Notes under the pieces: generated by a model
What the model was told of the DNA's origin: nothing
Seen by the model: only the letters and a program-made list of their open reading frames with translations
The model's database searches: none
Program-made: the position numbers and the translations under genes
In this document: piece after piece, positions 9,675-17,984 of the stretch
How the letters are laid out: each line of letters opens with the position of its first letter
Position numbering within the stretch: position 1 is the stretch's first letter
NCBI GenBank assembly: GCA_020846875.1
Contig: JADLDB010000052.1
Span: forward strand, 19,891 to 83,890
Direction: 5' to 3'
Source of the DNA: Myxococcales bacterium
Lineage (GTDB): Bacteria > Myxococcota > Myxococcia > Myxococcales > Myxococcaceae
DNA: 64,000 bases

Positions 9675-9794
9675 CTAGTACTTGCCCTTGGCCTTGCGCG
9701 CGCGGACGCGGCGGCGCTTGAGCACGGCCTTGCGCGTCTTGGCGCGGTTCTTCAGCTTCCTCTTGCTGCGGTTCGACTTCACGGGCTTGGCCAT
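9675..9794 (-). CDS. 39-residue highly basic small protein
   Basis: A short frame starts at ATG 9794 with GAGAG about 7 nt upstream. It reads [20 protein letters not shown] and continues Lys/Arg-rich to a terminal GKY; more than half of its residues are Lys or Arg. Size and composition resemble small ribosomal or nucleic-acid-binding proteins, but I do not recognise a named family. It is divergent from prfA with under 100 bp between the starts, a position where other genomes often keep a ribosomal protein gene (rpmE). A role at the ribosome or on RNA is inferred from composition and neighbourhood only. Confidence 0.65.
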   Translation of the reverse strand: MAKPVKSNRSKRKLKNRAKTRKAVLKRRRVRARKAKGKY

Positions 9795-9892
9795 GGGTGT
9801 CTCTCTCTTTCGGTATTGCGCGGGAAACGCGCGCGCTCTGTACCATTTCACGGTGCGAAGGACAGGCAAGAAGAGGTACACAGCGGGCCGCC

Positions 9893-10966
9893 GTGATCGA
9901 GAAGCTGGACGAAGTCGAGCAGAGGTTCGAGCGCCTCACCGCCGAGCTGTCGAGCCCCGCGGTGATCGCCGACACCGCGCGGCTGCAGAGGGTGTCGAAG
10001 GAGCGCGCGCAGCTCGAGCAGCTCGTGGACACCTACCGCGCCTGGAAGAAGGTGCGCGACGAGGTGCGCGGCAACGAGGAGCTGCTCGAAGGCCCGGACG
10101 CGGAGCTGAAGGCGCTGGCCAAGGAAGAGCTGCCCGCCCTGAGGGCCCGCCTCGAGCAGCTCACCGAAGAGCTCAAGCTGCTGCTGCTGCCGAAGGATCC
10201 GATGGACGACAAGGACGTCCTGATCGAGATCCGCGCGGCCGCGGGCGGAGACGAGGCGGCGCTGTTCGCCGAGGAAGTGATGCAGATGTACCTGCGCTAC
10301 GCGGCCTCGCGCGGGTGGAAGGCGGAGGTCGTCGATCTCTCCGGCGGCAACCAGGGCGGCGTGAAGGACGCCACCATCACCCTGTCCGGCGACGCGGTGT
10401 ATTCGATCTTGAAGTACGAGTCGGGCGTGCACCGGGTGCAGCGGGTGCCGGCCACCGAGGCGCAGGGACGCATTCACACCTCCACCATCACCGTGGCGGT
10501 GCTGCCCGAAGCCGAGGACGCCGACGTGCAGGTCAAGGAGTCGGACGTGGAGCTGCAGGTGATGCGCTCCACCGGCGCGGGCGGCCAGTCGGTCAACACC
10601 ACCGACTCGGCGGTGCGGCTGATCCACAAGCCCACCGGCATCGTCGTGAAGTGCCAGCAGGAGAAGAGCCAGATCAAGAACCGCGCGATGGCGATGAAGC
10701 TGCTGCGCGCCAAGCTGTATGAGCTGGAGCAGGAGAAGCTGCGGGCCGAGCGCGAAGCGCTGCGCAAGGGGCACGTGGGCACCGGCGATCGCAGCGAGAA
10801 GATCCGCACCTACAACTTTCCCCAGGACCGCCTCACCGATCACCGGATCGGCTACACCCGGCACAACCTCCCCGCGGCGATGGCCGGCAACATCGAAGAC
10901 GTGCTCTCTCAGCTGCGCACGTTCTTCCAGGCGGAGGCGCTGAAGAACCAGGGAGCCGCGAGTTGA
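9893..10966 (+). CDS. prfA: Peptide chain release factor 1
   Basis: RF1 reads UAA and UAG stop codons and triggers release of the finished peptide. The 357-residue length is normal for the family. Diagnostic motifs are the GGQ loop ([17 protein letters not shown]), which reaches the peptidyl-transferase centre, and the PAT codon-reading tripeptide in [19 protein letters not shown], which marks RF1 and not RF2. GTG at 9893 is the start that gives the expected N-terminus ([15 protein letters not shown]); an earlier in-frame start would add 32 unlikely residues. The stop overlaps the TTG start of prmC, whose product methylates the GGQ glutamine. This is the conserved prfA-prmC pairing. Confidence 0.97.
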   Translation: MIEKLDEVEQRFERLTAELSSPAVIADTARLQRVSKERAQLEQLVDTYRAWKKVRDEVRGNEELLEGPDAELKALAKEELPALRARLEQLTEELKLLLLPKDPMDDKDVLIEIRAAAGGDEAALFAEEVMQMYLRYAASRGWKAEVVDLSGGNQGGVKDATITLSGDAVYSILKYESGVHRVQRVPATEAQGRIHTSTITVAVLPEAEDADVQVKESDVELQVMRSTGAGGQSVNTTDSAVRLIHKPTGIVVKCQQEKSQIKNRAMAMKLLRAKLYELEQEKLRAEREALRKGHVGTGDRSEKIRTYNFPQDRLTDHRIGYTRHNLPAAMAGNIEDVLSQLRTFFQAEALKNQGAAS

Positions 10967-11841
10967 GCCAACCGGCCGCCGAGTCCTGGACGATCCGCAA
11001 GGTGCTGGACTGGACCCGCGGCCACTTCGAGAAGCACGAGGTGGACGCGCCGCGCCTCACCGCCGAGCTGCTCCTGGCCGCTCTCCTCGAGGTGGAGCGG
11101 GTGAAGCTGTACATGGATCTCGAGCGGCCGCTCTCGAAAGAAGAGCTGGCGGCCTACCGGGCGCTCATCCAGCGCCGTCTGGGCGGCGAGCCCACCCAGT
11201 ACCTGATCGGCGCGAAGGAGTTCTACGGGCGGCGGTTCCTCGTCGATCCCCGCGTGCTGATCCCCCGATCCGAGACGGAGCTGCTGGTGGAGGCCGCGCT
11301 GCGCGCGCTGCCGAAGGACGCGGCGTCGCGGGTGCTGGATCTGTGCACCGGCTCCGGCTGCATCGCGGTGTCGATCGCGGCCGAGCGGCCACAGGCCTCG
11401 GTGTGGGCGACGGACCTCATGCCGGGGGCCCTGGAGGTGGCGAAGGCCAACGCGGCCAGACACCAGGTGGACGCGCGGGTGAGCTTCTTCGAGGGCGATC
11501 TCTTCGGTGCCGCGCCGGCCGACGCGAAGTTCGACCTGATCGTCTCCAACCCGCCATACGTGAAGCGGGGAGACCTCCCGGGGCTGCAGAAGGAAGTGCA
11601 GAAGGAGCCGGTGGCGGCCCTGGACGGAGGCGCAGACGGGCTGGAGGTGATCCGGCGGATCGTCGACGCCGCCCTGCCCCGCTTGAAGGCTGGCGGCCTG
11701 CTTGCACTGGAGATCGGCGACGAGCAGGGCGCGGCCTTGAACGAGCTGCTGGTGCGGGCGGGCTACCACGGAGTGCGAATCGAGAAGGATCTGGCGCGGC
11801 ACGATCGACTGGCGTTCGGAGCCGCGGCGAAGGACAGCTGA
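10963..11841 (+). CDS. prmC: Release factor glutamine methyltransferase
   Basis: PrmC (HemK) N5-methylates the Gln of the GGQ motif of release factors, using S-adenosylmethionine. The 292-residue protein has the helical N-terminal RF-binding domain, a SAM-binding motif ([16 protein letters not shown]) and the signature NPPY ([14 protein letters not shown]) that contacts the target glutamine. It starts at TTG 10963, overlapping the prfA TGA in TTGA, which suggests translational coupling. It is followed 1 nt after its stop by murA. Confidence 0.96.
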   Translation: MSQPAAESWTIRKVLDWTRGHFEKHEVDAPRLTAELLLAALLEVERVKLYMDLERPLSKEELAAYRALIQRRLGGEPTQYLIGAKEFYGRRFLVDPRVLIPRSETELLVEAALRALPKDAASRVLDLCTGSGCIAVSIAAERPQASVWATDLMPGALEVAKANAARHQVDARVSFFEGDLFGAAPADAKFDLIVSNPPYVKRGDLPGLQKEVQKEPVAALDGGADGLEVIRRIVDAALPRLKAGGLLALEIGDEQGAALNELLVRAGYHGVRIEKDLARHDRLAFGAAAKDS

Positions 11842-11842
11842 C

Positions 11843-13111
11843 ATGGACGCGATCGTCATCGAGGGGAACGGCCCGCTGCACGGAGAGACGTACGCCTCGG
11901 GCGCGAAGAACGCGGCGCTGCCGATCCTCGCCTCCGCCCTGCTGGCCCCGGGCGAGCACACCTTCCGCAACGTGCCGGACCTGGCCGACGTGCGCACGAT
12001 GCTGAAGGTGCTGGACACCATGGGCTGCGAGTCCCAGCGGCTCAAAGGCAAGAAGCAGGACACCGTCCTCATCAAGGTGCCGCAGCGGGTGCACCCCGAG
12101 GCGCCCTACGAATTGGTGAAGACGATGCGAGCGTCGGTGCTGGTGCTGGGGCCCTTGACGGCGCGGTACGGGCGGGCCCGAGTGTCGATGCCCGGCGGGT
12201 GCGCGATCGGCGCGCGGCCGATCGATCAGCACCTCAAGGGGCTGGAGGCGCTGGGCGCCGAGGTCGACCTGCAGGAAGGCTACGTGGAGACCCGGGCGAA
12301 GCGGCTCAAGGGCGCGCCGGTGACGTTCGACTTGATCACCGTGACGGGCACCGAGAACTTGCTGATGGCGGCGGTGCTGGCGAAGGGGCGGACGCTGATC
12401 GAGAACGCCGCGCGCGAGCCGGAGGTGGAGGAGCTGGCGCGGGTGCTCAACAAGATGGGAGCGCGGATCAGCGGCGCGGGCAGCGACGTGATCACCGTGG
12501 ACGGGGTGGACGAGCTCAAGCCCGTGGATCACGCGATCATCCCGGATCGGATCGAGACGGGCACGCTGCTGGTAGCGGCGGCGATCACCGGCGGGGACGT
12601 GCTGGTGAAGCGGGCGGCGCCCGAGGCGCTGGAGCCGGTGATCCAGAAGCTGCGGGAGGCGGGCTGCAAGGTGACCGTGGAGGGCGACGGGATCCGCCTG
12701 GTGGCCGGCAGCCGGGTGCACGCGGTGGACGTGAAGACGCAGGAGCACCCGGGCTTCCCCACCGACATGCAGGCGCAGTTGATGGCGCTGCTGGCGACGG
12801 CGCACGGGACCAGCGTGGTGGCGGAGACGATCTTCGAGAACCGCTTCATGCACGTGGCCGAGCTGCGGCGAATGGGGGCGGACATCGCGGTGGACGGGCA
12901 CACGGCGGTGGTGCGGGGGGTGGCGCGGCTGTCGGGGGCGCCGGTGATGGCGACGGACCTGCGGGCCTCGGCGTCGTTGGTGCTGGCCGGGCTGCACGCC
13001 GCGGGGAAGACGAAGGTGGCGCGCGTCTACCACCTGGACCGCGGGTACGAGCGGCTGGAGAAGAAGCTGCGGGCGCTCGGGGCGAAGATTCGAAGAGTCA
13101 AGGACCGCTGA
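11843..13111 (+). CDS. murA: UDP-N-acetylglucosamine 1-carboxyvinyltransferase
   Basis: MurA transfers enolpyruvyl from PEP to UDP-GlcNAc, the first committed step of peptidoglycan synthesis, in the cytoplasm. The 422-residue protein has the substrate Lys in [10 protein letters not shown] and the active-site Cys loop [18 protein letters not shown]. The Cys, which is the fosfomycin target, is retained. C-terminal motifs ([44 protein letters not shown]) are also canonical. It begins 1 nt after the prmC stop, so prfA-prmC-murA probably form one transcript. The codon use is strongly GC-rich like its neighbours. Confidence 0.97.
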   Translation: MDAIVIEGNGPLHGETYASGAKNAALPILASALLAPGEHTFRNVPDLADVRTMLKVLDTMGCESQRLKGKKQDTVLIKVPQRVHPEAPYELVKTMRASVLVLGPLTARYGRARVSMPGGCAIGARPIDQHLKGLEALGAEVDLQEGYVETRAKRLKGAPVTFDLITVTGTENLLMAAVLAKGRTLIENAAREPEVEELARVLNKMGARISGAGSDVITVDGVDELKPVDHAIIPDRIETGTLLVAAAITGGDVLVKRAAPEALEPVIQKLREAGCKVTVEGDGIRLVAGSRVHAVDVKTQEHPGFPTDMQAQLMALLATAHGTSVVAETIFENRFMHVAELRRMGADIAVDGHTAVVRGVARLSGAPVMATDLRASASLVLAGLHAAGKTKVARVYHLDRGYERLEKKLRALGAKIRRVKDR

Positions 13112-13143
13112 GTCAACTACGCTTCGCGCCGAACAAAGGGCCG

Positions 13144-13173
13144 TTGCCTAAAGCGATCGGCCGCCCCTACGCT
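13144..13173 (+). promoter_or_regulatory. Possible sigma70-like promoter
   Basis: TTGCCT (13144-13149) is followed after 18 nt by TACGCT (13168-13173), about 37 nt before the ATG of the zinc-ribbon gene. It lies in the 98-bp gap after murA. The -35 match is fair and the -10 match is poor, so it is only a suggestion. Confidence 0.22.
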
Positions 13174-13209
13174 TTCGCCCATCCACCCCAACAGGAGCCG
13201 AAAACCACA

Positions 13210-13605
13210 ATGGAGTGCCCCAGCTGCGGCGTCGAAATGGTCGACCTGGCCGGTGACGATCAGACGCTACGCAAGTGCGGCGAGTGCGGAGGACTCTGGC
13301 TGGACATCGCGGACTTGAACCGGATGCTCCTGCACAGGAACCTCCCCGGCCTGGAGACGCTCGGCGGGAAGATGAACGCCGACGCCATGAGCGGCCAGTG
13401 CCCCGAGTGCCTCGTCGATCTGGTCCGGGTGGAGGGCGGCGAGAAGACTGAGCCGCTCGGCTACGACACCTGCGAGGCCTGCGGCGGCGTCTTCCTCGAA
13501 GAGGAGTTCAAGGACGCGCAGGACTTCGCGGCCGCGGAGAAGATCATCATCGAGTTCTTCAAGCGCTTCTCGCCCAGGACGAAGAAGAAGGTCGCCGGCG
13601 GCTGA
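13210..13605 (+). CDS. TFIIB-type zinc-ribbon protein
   Basis: A 131-residue protein with two CxxC-CxxC zinc ribbons. The first is at the N-terminus (MECPSCGVEMVDL ... KCGECGGLWLDIADL) and the second near residues 62-95 (GQCPECLVDL ... TCEACGGVFLEE). The phrase CxxCGGxWLD is the hallmark of the zf-TFIIB family of small bacterial proteins. No signal peptide or enzymatic domain is visible, and the C-terminus is Lys-rich. The ATG at 13210 has AGGAG about 12 nt upstream. It could bind nucleic acid or a protein partner; the role of the family is not established. Confidence 0.85.
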   Translation: MECPSCGVEMVDLAGDDQTLRKCGECGGLWLDIADLNRMLLHRNLPGLETLGGKMNADAMSGQCPECLVDLVRVEGGEKTEPLGYDTCEACGGVFLEEEFKDAQDFAAAEKIIIEFFKRFSPRTKKKVAGG

Positions 13606-13792
13606 GGCCGACACAGTCAGGGTTGTACGCGCCGAAGCGCTTGCCGAGGAGTCCACTCGGGCACATGTCCCAGACGGTCTGTCGAGTCAGCGCGGATGGG
13701 GAGATCAGCGGTCCCTTCCGTGAGCTCTGGTACAGACACCTCGGTCGCTGAGCAGCGGGGCGGTCCCGATGGCGCGACGCACCGCGGCCAGC

Positions 13793-14491
13793 TCACTCGG
13801 CCAGGCCAGCGCGGGGAGCGCCATCGGGCGCGGGAAGCGCGCCAGCGCCTGCGAAGTACACGAAGTCGGCGAGCAGCTCGGCGTCGGCTTCGTCGAGCCC
13901 GGTGGGCGGCATCGTCGTGGTGGGCTTCACCGCCGCGGGGTCACGGATCCACCGCGCGAGCGTCACTCGCGAGAGGCGCTCTCGTGCGTGGCGTAGGTCG
14001 GGCGCGAGCTCGTCCGTCCCGTCAGGGCCGTGACAGCTCCCGCACCCGCTCGCGGCGAAGCGCGCGGCGCCCTGGGCCAGCCGCGCACCCGAGGGGCTGG
14101 ACGGCCCGGGCCCCTCCCCTCGCGCGTCCTCCTCTGCACCCCACCCCTCGATCAGCACCTCGATGTCGAGCACGCCGAGGCGCTCGGGGCGCGGCATGCG
14201 CTGGGCGAGCCTCGGGCGCACCGGTGAAGGATCCGCGAGGAAGCGCCGCAGCCACTGCGCCCGGAAGCGCTCCATCGAGGCGAGCGTGGGCGCGGCGCGG
14301 CGGGGCGCCTCGACGCGCTCGCCATTCGCTCGCGAGGTGGCGCCGAAGACCGCCTCCAGCGAGTGGCAGGTGTGGCACTCGTGCTGGTTGAGCAGGCTCT
14401 GCACCTGGCTCGGCCCGACGACGCGGGTGGTGGTGGGCGGGGGAAACGCGGCACTGCAGCCGCAAAGGAGAAGGAGGAAGCAGACGCGCAT
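13793..14491 (-). CDS. Dihaem c-type cytochrome lipoprotein
   Basis: A 232-residue exported protein with two CxxCH haem-c attachment sites: CHTCH (Cys39-His43) and CGSCH (Cys150-His154). Met-containing candidate axial-ligand segments follow each (RMPRPERLGVLDIEVLI and TTTMPPTGLDEADAELLADF). The N-terminus (MRVCFLLLLCGCSAAF) has a lipobox LCGC with Cys12 as the predicted lipidated residue. Each half looks like a separate cytochrome c module, so this is probably an electron carrier on the periplasmic side. It is the last gene of the overlapping minus-strand operon and starts 1 nt after the stop of the preceding gene (TGACATG). An electron-acceptor role for the operon's oxidoreductase is inferred, not shown. 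Confidence 0.88.
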   Translation of the reverse strand: MRVCFLLLLCGCSAAFPPPTTTRVVGPSQVQSLLNQHECHTCHSLEAVFGATSRANGERVEAPRRAAPTLASMERFRAQWLRRFLADPSPVRPRLAQRMPRPERLGVLDIEVLIEGWGAEEDARGEGPGPSSPSGARLAQGAARFAASGCGSCHGPDGTDELAPDLRHARERLSRVTLARWIRDPAAVKPTTTMPPTGLDEADAELLADFVYFAGAGALPAPDGAPRAGLAE

Positions 14492-14492
14492 G

Positions 14493-14969
14493 TCAGGCCT
14501 CGATGAACAGGCCGACCAGCACGACGGCCTGGAGCTGCGGGTGGGACCAATCGAGCGCCGGCGTCCGGCCACGCGCCCCCGCCTGGACGGCGACACCGAG
14601 CCCCCAGAGGAGCTGGTAGCGCAGCGAGATCCCCAGCTCGAGGCCGAGGTCGAGCCGCGGCGCGCTGGAGGGCACCAGCATCAACTCAGGGAGCAGGAAG
14701 AGCTGCAGCGTCAGCCAGTCCCCCTGGTAGAGCCCGACGCGTGGCCCGAGGCCGAGGAGCGCGGAGGGCTCGGCGTTGAAGTCGCCGCCGATCGCCAGCG
14801 AGACGCCCCAGCGCTCGGAGACGCCGTACTCGGCCGCGGCGGTGAGCGCCGCCCCATGGCTCGTGGCTTCGAAGGTCGGCCCCGCGACGAGCGAGAAGGC
14901 GAAGAGCCCTCGCTCCGCGGAAGCCGCTGTGGAGGCGAGCACGACGAACACCAGCAAGAGGCGCCTCAT
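14493..14969 (-). CDS. Small exported beta-barrel-like protein
   Basis: 158 residues with a Sec signal peptide (MRRLLLVFVVLASTAASA, cleavage near residue 18). After that the sequence alternates polar and hydrophobic residues in short strands with many Gly and aromatic residues (AAEYGVSERWGVSLAIGGDF, LGPRVGLYQGDWLTLQLFLLP, LDLGLELGISLRYQLLWG), typical of a small outer-membrane barrel. I do not recognise the family. Its start overlaps the stop of the preceding Tat-type lipoprotein gene (ATGA), so the genes are very likely co-translated. Confidence 0.75.
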   Translation of the reverse strand: MRRLLLVFVVLASTAASAERGLFAFSLVAGPTFEATSHGAALTAAAEYGVSERWGVSLAIGGDFNAEPSALLGLGPRVGLYQGDWLTLQLFLLPELMLVPSSAPRLDLGLELGISLRYQLLWGLGVAVQAGARGRTPALDWSHPQLQAVVLVGLFIEA

Positions 14970-15238
14970 TCTCTCACCCCGGGCGGCTCCGTCGCCTCAT
15001 CCCGCTGCGGGGTCGAGGGGCGAGCGCCGAGCGCCGGCAGGGCCGCGTCCTCCGGCACGCCGAGCGAGCAGCGCCCCGCCTCACCTCCGGCAGCACGCAC
15101 GAAGTAGCGGCACAGGTCGTGATCGCAGGCGCGGCCGATCCCCGAGCGCGCCGCGTCCTCAAGAGAGCCGCGCGCGGGCATGGTCGCGCAGCCGCACACG
15201 AAGGCGCCGGCCGCGAAGAGAAGCTCACGGCGCCTCAT
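14966..15238 (-). CDS. Short lipoprotein with Tat-like signal
   Basis: 90 residues. The N-terminus MRRRELLFAAGAFVCGCATMP combines a twin-arginine-like motif (RRRELL) with a lipobox VCGC, suggesting export of a folded or cofactor-bearing lipoprotein by Tat. The mature part has four Cys (after GIGRACDHDLCRYF and GRCSLGV), some of which could bind metal. No family is recognised. It overlaps the downstream barrel-like gene by 4 nt (ATGA) and overlaps an upstream 23-codon frame in the same way. Confidence 0.7.
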   Translation of the reverse strand: MRRRELLFAAGAFVCGCATMPARGSLEDAARSGIGRACDHDLCRYFVRAAGGEAGRCSLGVPEDAALPALGARPSTPQRDEATEPPGVRE

Positions 15239-15306
15239 CGGACGTCCCCTCGTGACGGCCTTCGGCGCCGCCTGGGGGCGCGCCGGTGCAGGAAGCAGAA
15301 ATTCAT
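15235..15306 (-). CDS. 23-residue micro-ORF bridging two genes
   Basis: Between the CrtC-like gene and the Tat-type lipoprotein gene there is a frame ATG 15306 to TGA 15235. It encodes a 23-residue peptide that starts MNFCFLHRRAPRRRRRPSRG and is Arg-rich. Its ATG overlaps the stop of the upstream gene and its TGA overlaps the start of the downstream gene, both in ATGA form, so it exactly fills the only gap in a run of overlapping genes. It may be a coupling peptide that carries ribosomes across the gap and need not have a function of its own. Chance is not excluded. Confidence 0.4.
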   Translation of the reverse strand: MNFCFLHRRAPRRRRRPSRGDVR

Positions 15307-16394
15307 CGCTGTGTCTCCTCTGGTGGTGGCCCTGACGAAAAGAAGCGGCGCAGGTGCGGCTGCGACAGCCCGAACACCTCGACCATGGCGCGGCCGCGCA
15401 CCGCCCGCCCGCGAAGCTCGCCGCGCACGGCGAAGGAGCCCGCCCAGATCGCGGCAGGGAATGCGTCGAGCTCCTGCTGCGGGACGTCGGTGGTCAGCTC
15501 CAGCACGCCCCGCTCCTCAGGCAGCTCGAGGCGCCAGCGCACCGGCCAGGTGATGCTCGTCCTCGGGCTCGTCCACGCCTCGCCGGTCTGCATGACCCCA
15601 ACGCGGGTGAGCTCGAGCCTGCGCACGGCTCCATCCGCCTCGATCAGCTCCGCGAAGGAGCCGTCCACCTCGCGCCACTCGCGGTCGCGGATGAGGCCGA
15701 TCTGCAGCTCGGTCCCGTCGTCGAGCTGCGCGCCGAACCACGTCCACCCTGCGATGCGCTCGGAATAGAGGAAGCCCCACTCGTGCTTCACCCACGCCTC
15801 GCCCGTCACCGCGACGCGCTCGCCATCCAGTGTCAGCGCGCCCGAGGCTGGCAGCCGCGGCAGCGTATAGAAGAGGTGGGCCGTGCCGTCGGCCACGAAG
15901 CGGCCGCCCTCGCCTTCGAGCACCACGGGCTTGCCTTCACCGAGCGTCAGCGAGAGCTCCGCGTCCCGCGTCGACGCGCTGAGCGCCATGCCGCGCGCAG
16001 TCCCCTTCGCTGTCCAGTCGTCATGCGAGAGCTCGAGTCGCCCGGTCGCCGCCGACGCTGCCCACACGTCGGGGAACGCGTACTTCTCACGGCCGAAGTA
16101 GCGGCGACCGTGCTCGTCGGTGACGCAGAAGACGGCCACCTGCCCTGGATCCACCGCGAGGCGAACCGGGACGCCGAGGAAGCGATCGCCGTCGGTGTGC
16201 CAGCGCACGAAGCCGAGGAAGAAGTCGTACTTCCTCCCGCGCGCATCAAGCAGGTGCCCGTGGAAGTGCCACCACTCGGTCTGCGCGAGGTGGGCGCCGT
16301 GGTCCGCGGGCAAGGTGATGTTCGCGACCGCCGGAGCGCCCTCGAGTTGGTGCGCACAGGAGCACAGCGAGACGAAGAGCAGCGCCCACCTCAT
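15303..16394 (-). CDS. CrtC/AttH-like lipocalin-fold lipoprotein
   Basis: 363 residues. A lipoprotein signal (MRWALLFVSLCSCAHQ, lipobox LCSC) is followed by the CrtC/AttH domain. This is recognisable by TEWWHFHGHLLDARGRKYDF near residue 40, then FFLGFVRW, and later VTGEAWVKHEWG and TWFGAQLDDGTELQ. The family includes carotenoid 1,2-hydratase (CrtC) and many uncharacterised lipocalin-like proteins, so a hydratase label is not safe. A lipid anchor places it outside the cytoplasm, unlike classical CrtC. It overlaps the upstream FAD-dependent oxidoreductase gene by 4 nt (ATGA), which points to a shared hydrophobic substrate such as an isoprenoid or lipid. Confidence 0.8.
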   Translation of the reverse strand: MRWALLFVSLCSCAHQLEGAPAVANITLPADHGAHLAQTEWWHFHGHLLDARGRKYDFFLGFVRWHTDGDRFLGVPVRLAVDPGQVAVFCVTDEHGRRYFGREKYAFPDVWAASAATGRLELSHDDWTAKGTARGMALSASTRDAELSLTLGEGKPVVLEGEGGRFVADGTAHLFYTLPRLPASGALTLDGERVAVTGEAWVKHEWGFLYSERIAGWTWFGAQLDDGTELQIGLIRDREWREVDGSFAELIEADGAVRRLELTRVGVMQTGEAWTSPRTSITWPVRWRLELPEERGVLELTTDVPQQELDAFPAAIWAGSFAVRGELRGRAVRGRAMVEVFGLSQPHLRRFFSSGPPPEETQR

Positions 16395-17878
16395 CGCGGC
16401 ACCCCCTGCTCCAGCCAGTCGAGCGCCGCGTTCGCGGCCGACAGCCCGCTGCGGATCGCGGCCTCCATGCAGGGGAAGTCGAGCTCGTTGCGGATCCAGT
16501 CGCCGGCGAGGAAGAGGTTCGCAATAGGCGTGACGGTGCGCGGCCGCAGCTCGAGCGTCCCCGGCTCGGTGTACCAGTAGCGCCCCTGCGGCCCCCGGTT
16601 GCGCACCACGACGTAGTGCTCGACGCCGGCGCGATCGATCCGCTCGTAGCCGGGCAGCGGCTTCACCGCCTCGAGGCAGCGGGCGAGCAGCGCCTCGTCG
16701 TCCAGGTGCTCGTAGCCAATCTCCTGGCCGACGAAGTACAGCACCGAGCCGTAGCGCGGATCGTCGCGGAACTCGCGCACCACCGGCTTGTTGTCGATCA
16801 CGAAGGACAGGGGCGGCGGCAGGCCGGCGATGACGCTCGCGTAGCGGCGCGTGACGGGCGCGCGGTGCCAGATCTGCATGCCGAGCGGAGGGACGCTGCG
16901 CAGCTTCCGCATGCGCGCGAAGTCGGGCAGCGACCAGAACTCCGAGTCGCCCGCGTTGAGCCGGCGGAAGCAGCCCTCGGGGATCGCCAGCACGACCGCG
17001 TCGAAGTCGGAGTCGACACGCACGCTCCCGGCCTTCGGCTCCAGCGGCGCCTGCGGCCCGCGGTGATCCTGGTGGTGGTGCCCGGCAGAGTCGGGCTCGG
17101 CGATCTCCAGCCCTACGGCGCGCCGGTCGCGCAGCTTCACCCCGGTGAGCTGCTGGAAGAAGCGAAGCTGTCCGCCGAGGCGCCGCACGTACACGCCGAT
17201 GGGATCCCAGAAGCGATCGGTCATGCCGCCGTCGGGGAAGCCGTACTCGCAGGTGGCGTACCCGCGATCGAGCGTGCCGGCGGCGAGCATCAACTGGTGC
17301 GCGCTGACCTGCCCTGGGTAGTTGAGCTGGCCGTCGCGCGACATGCGGAACGCGTTGGTGGCGATCACGCTCGGCGGCAGGCCGTTCTTCCAGCACCACG
17401 CCGTGAAGCAGACGTCGTCGAACTGCTCGAGGCCCTGCGCGCCGCCCCAGGCCGCGGCGGTGCGCGCGACGAAGCGCGTGATCTCGACGAGTTCCGAGCG
17501 CGTGAAGCCGGTGTAGCCCATCGAGGACTTCAGCGTGTGCAGCGGGTTCCGGTGGAGTTCGAGATCGTGGACGCGCTGATCGCGGTCCTCGTAGATGTGC
17601 GTGAGGCCCTTGTTGCTCCACAGGTGCGCGGCGGGATCGACGCCGGCGCGGCGCAGCAGCGCCTTCATCTCGCGGTAGAAGCCGACGACGACGTGCTGGC
17701 CGTGATCGATGAGCCGGCCCTCGCTGTCTCGCCACGACGCCGCCTTGCCGCCGAGGTGGTGGCCGAGGTTGAGCAGTTGAACGCGCACGCGATCGCCGCC
17801 GCGCTCCAGCAGGCGCGCTGCCGCGGCGAGCCCCGCGGGGCCGCCTCCCACCACCTTGACTCGAAATGGTCGTTGCAC
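16391..17878 (-). CDS. FAD-dependent amine-oxidase/phytoene-desaturase-like oxidoreductase
   Basis: 495 residues. The N-terminus carries a Rossmann FAD motif (VKVVGGGPAGLAAAARLLE, Gly11-Gly16). Motifs of the COG3349/desaturase superfamily follow: GGKAASWRDSEGRLIDHGQH and, near the C-terminus, LFLAGDWIRNELDFPCMEAA. Relatives include hydroxysqualene dehydroxylase and carotenoid desaturases. GTG 17878 is chosen as start because GAGG lies just upstream and the FAD motif then begins at the usual place; the frame stays open further upstream but that part lacks family character. It is the first gene of a run of overlapping genes down to 13793. No phytoene or squalene synthase gene is present in the window, so the substrate is open. 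Confidence 0.82.
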   Translation of the reverse strand: MQRPFRVKVVGGGPAGLAAAARLLERGGDRVRVQLLNLGHHLGGKAASWRDSEGRLIDHGQHVVVGFYREMKALLRRAGVDPAAHLWSNKGLTHIYEDRDQRVHDLELHRNPLHTLKSSMGYTGFTRSELVEITRFVARTAAAWGGAQGLEQFDDVCFTAWCWKNGLPPSVIATNAFRMSRDGQLNYPGQVSAHQLMLAAGTLDRGYATCEYGFPDGGMTDRFWDPIGVYVRRLGGQLRFFQQLTGVKLRDRRAVGLEIAEPDSAGHHHQDHRGPQAPLEPKAGSVRVDSDFDAVVLAIPEGCFRRLNAGDSEFWSLPDFARMRKLRSVPPLGMQIWHRAPVTRRYASVIAGLPPPLSFVIDNKPVVREFRDDPRYGSVLYFVGQEIGYEHLDDEALLARCLEAVKPLPGYERIDRAGVEHYVVVRNRGPQGRYWYTEPGTLELRPRTVTPIANLFLAGDWIRNELDFPCMEAAIRSGLSAANAALDWLEQGVPR

Positions 17879-17984
17879 GCGGACCTCACGCTCCGCGCCC
17901 GGCGAACTTTCCTGAGCGCCCGGTGGAAACCTGAGAACGCGTCGTGCGTGAGGCCGCAAACCGCTCACCACAGGAGCTGCACCG
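17879..17984. promoter_or_regulatory. 106-bp divergent promoter region
   Basis: This gap separates the start of the FAD-enzyme operon (minus) from the propeller-like gene (plus), so it should hold both promoters. It contains GGAAA-type words on both strands, but none is at the right distance from a CGTC-type -10 to be called an ECF promoter. No clear sigma70 pair was found. Confidence 0.3.

Noticed and set aside
15303..17735. A single 810-codon frame covering the CrtC-like gene
   Set aside because: Its first half is an out-of-frame shadow of the FAD enzyme; the real gene starts at ATG 16394 with a lipoprotein signal.
13793..17878. A complete carotenoid biosynthesis cluster
   Set aside because: Only a desaturase-like and a CrtC-like gene are present; there is no phytoene synthase, cyclase or geranylgeranyl synthase.
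17879..17984. ECF-type promoter
   Set aside because: GGAA words exist on both strands but none has a CGTC-type -10 at a suitable distance and position from a start codon.
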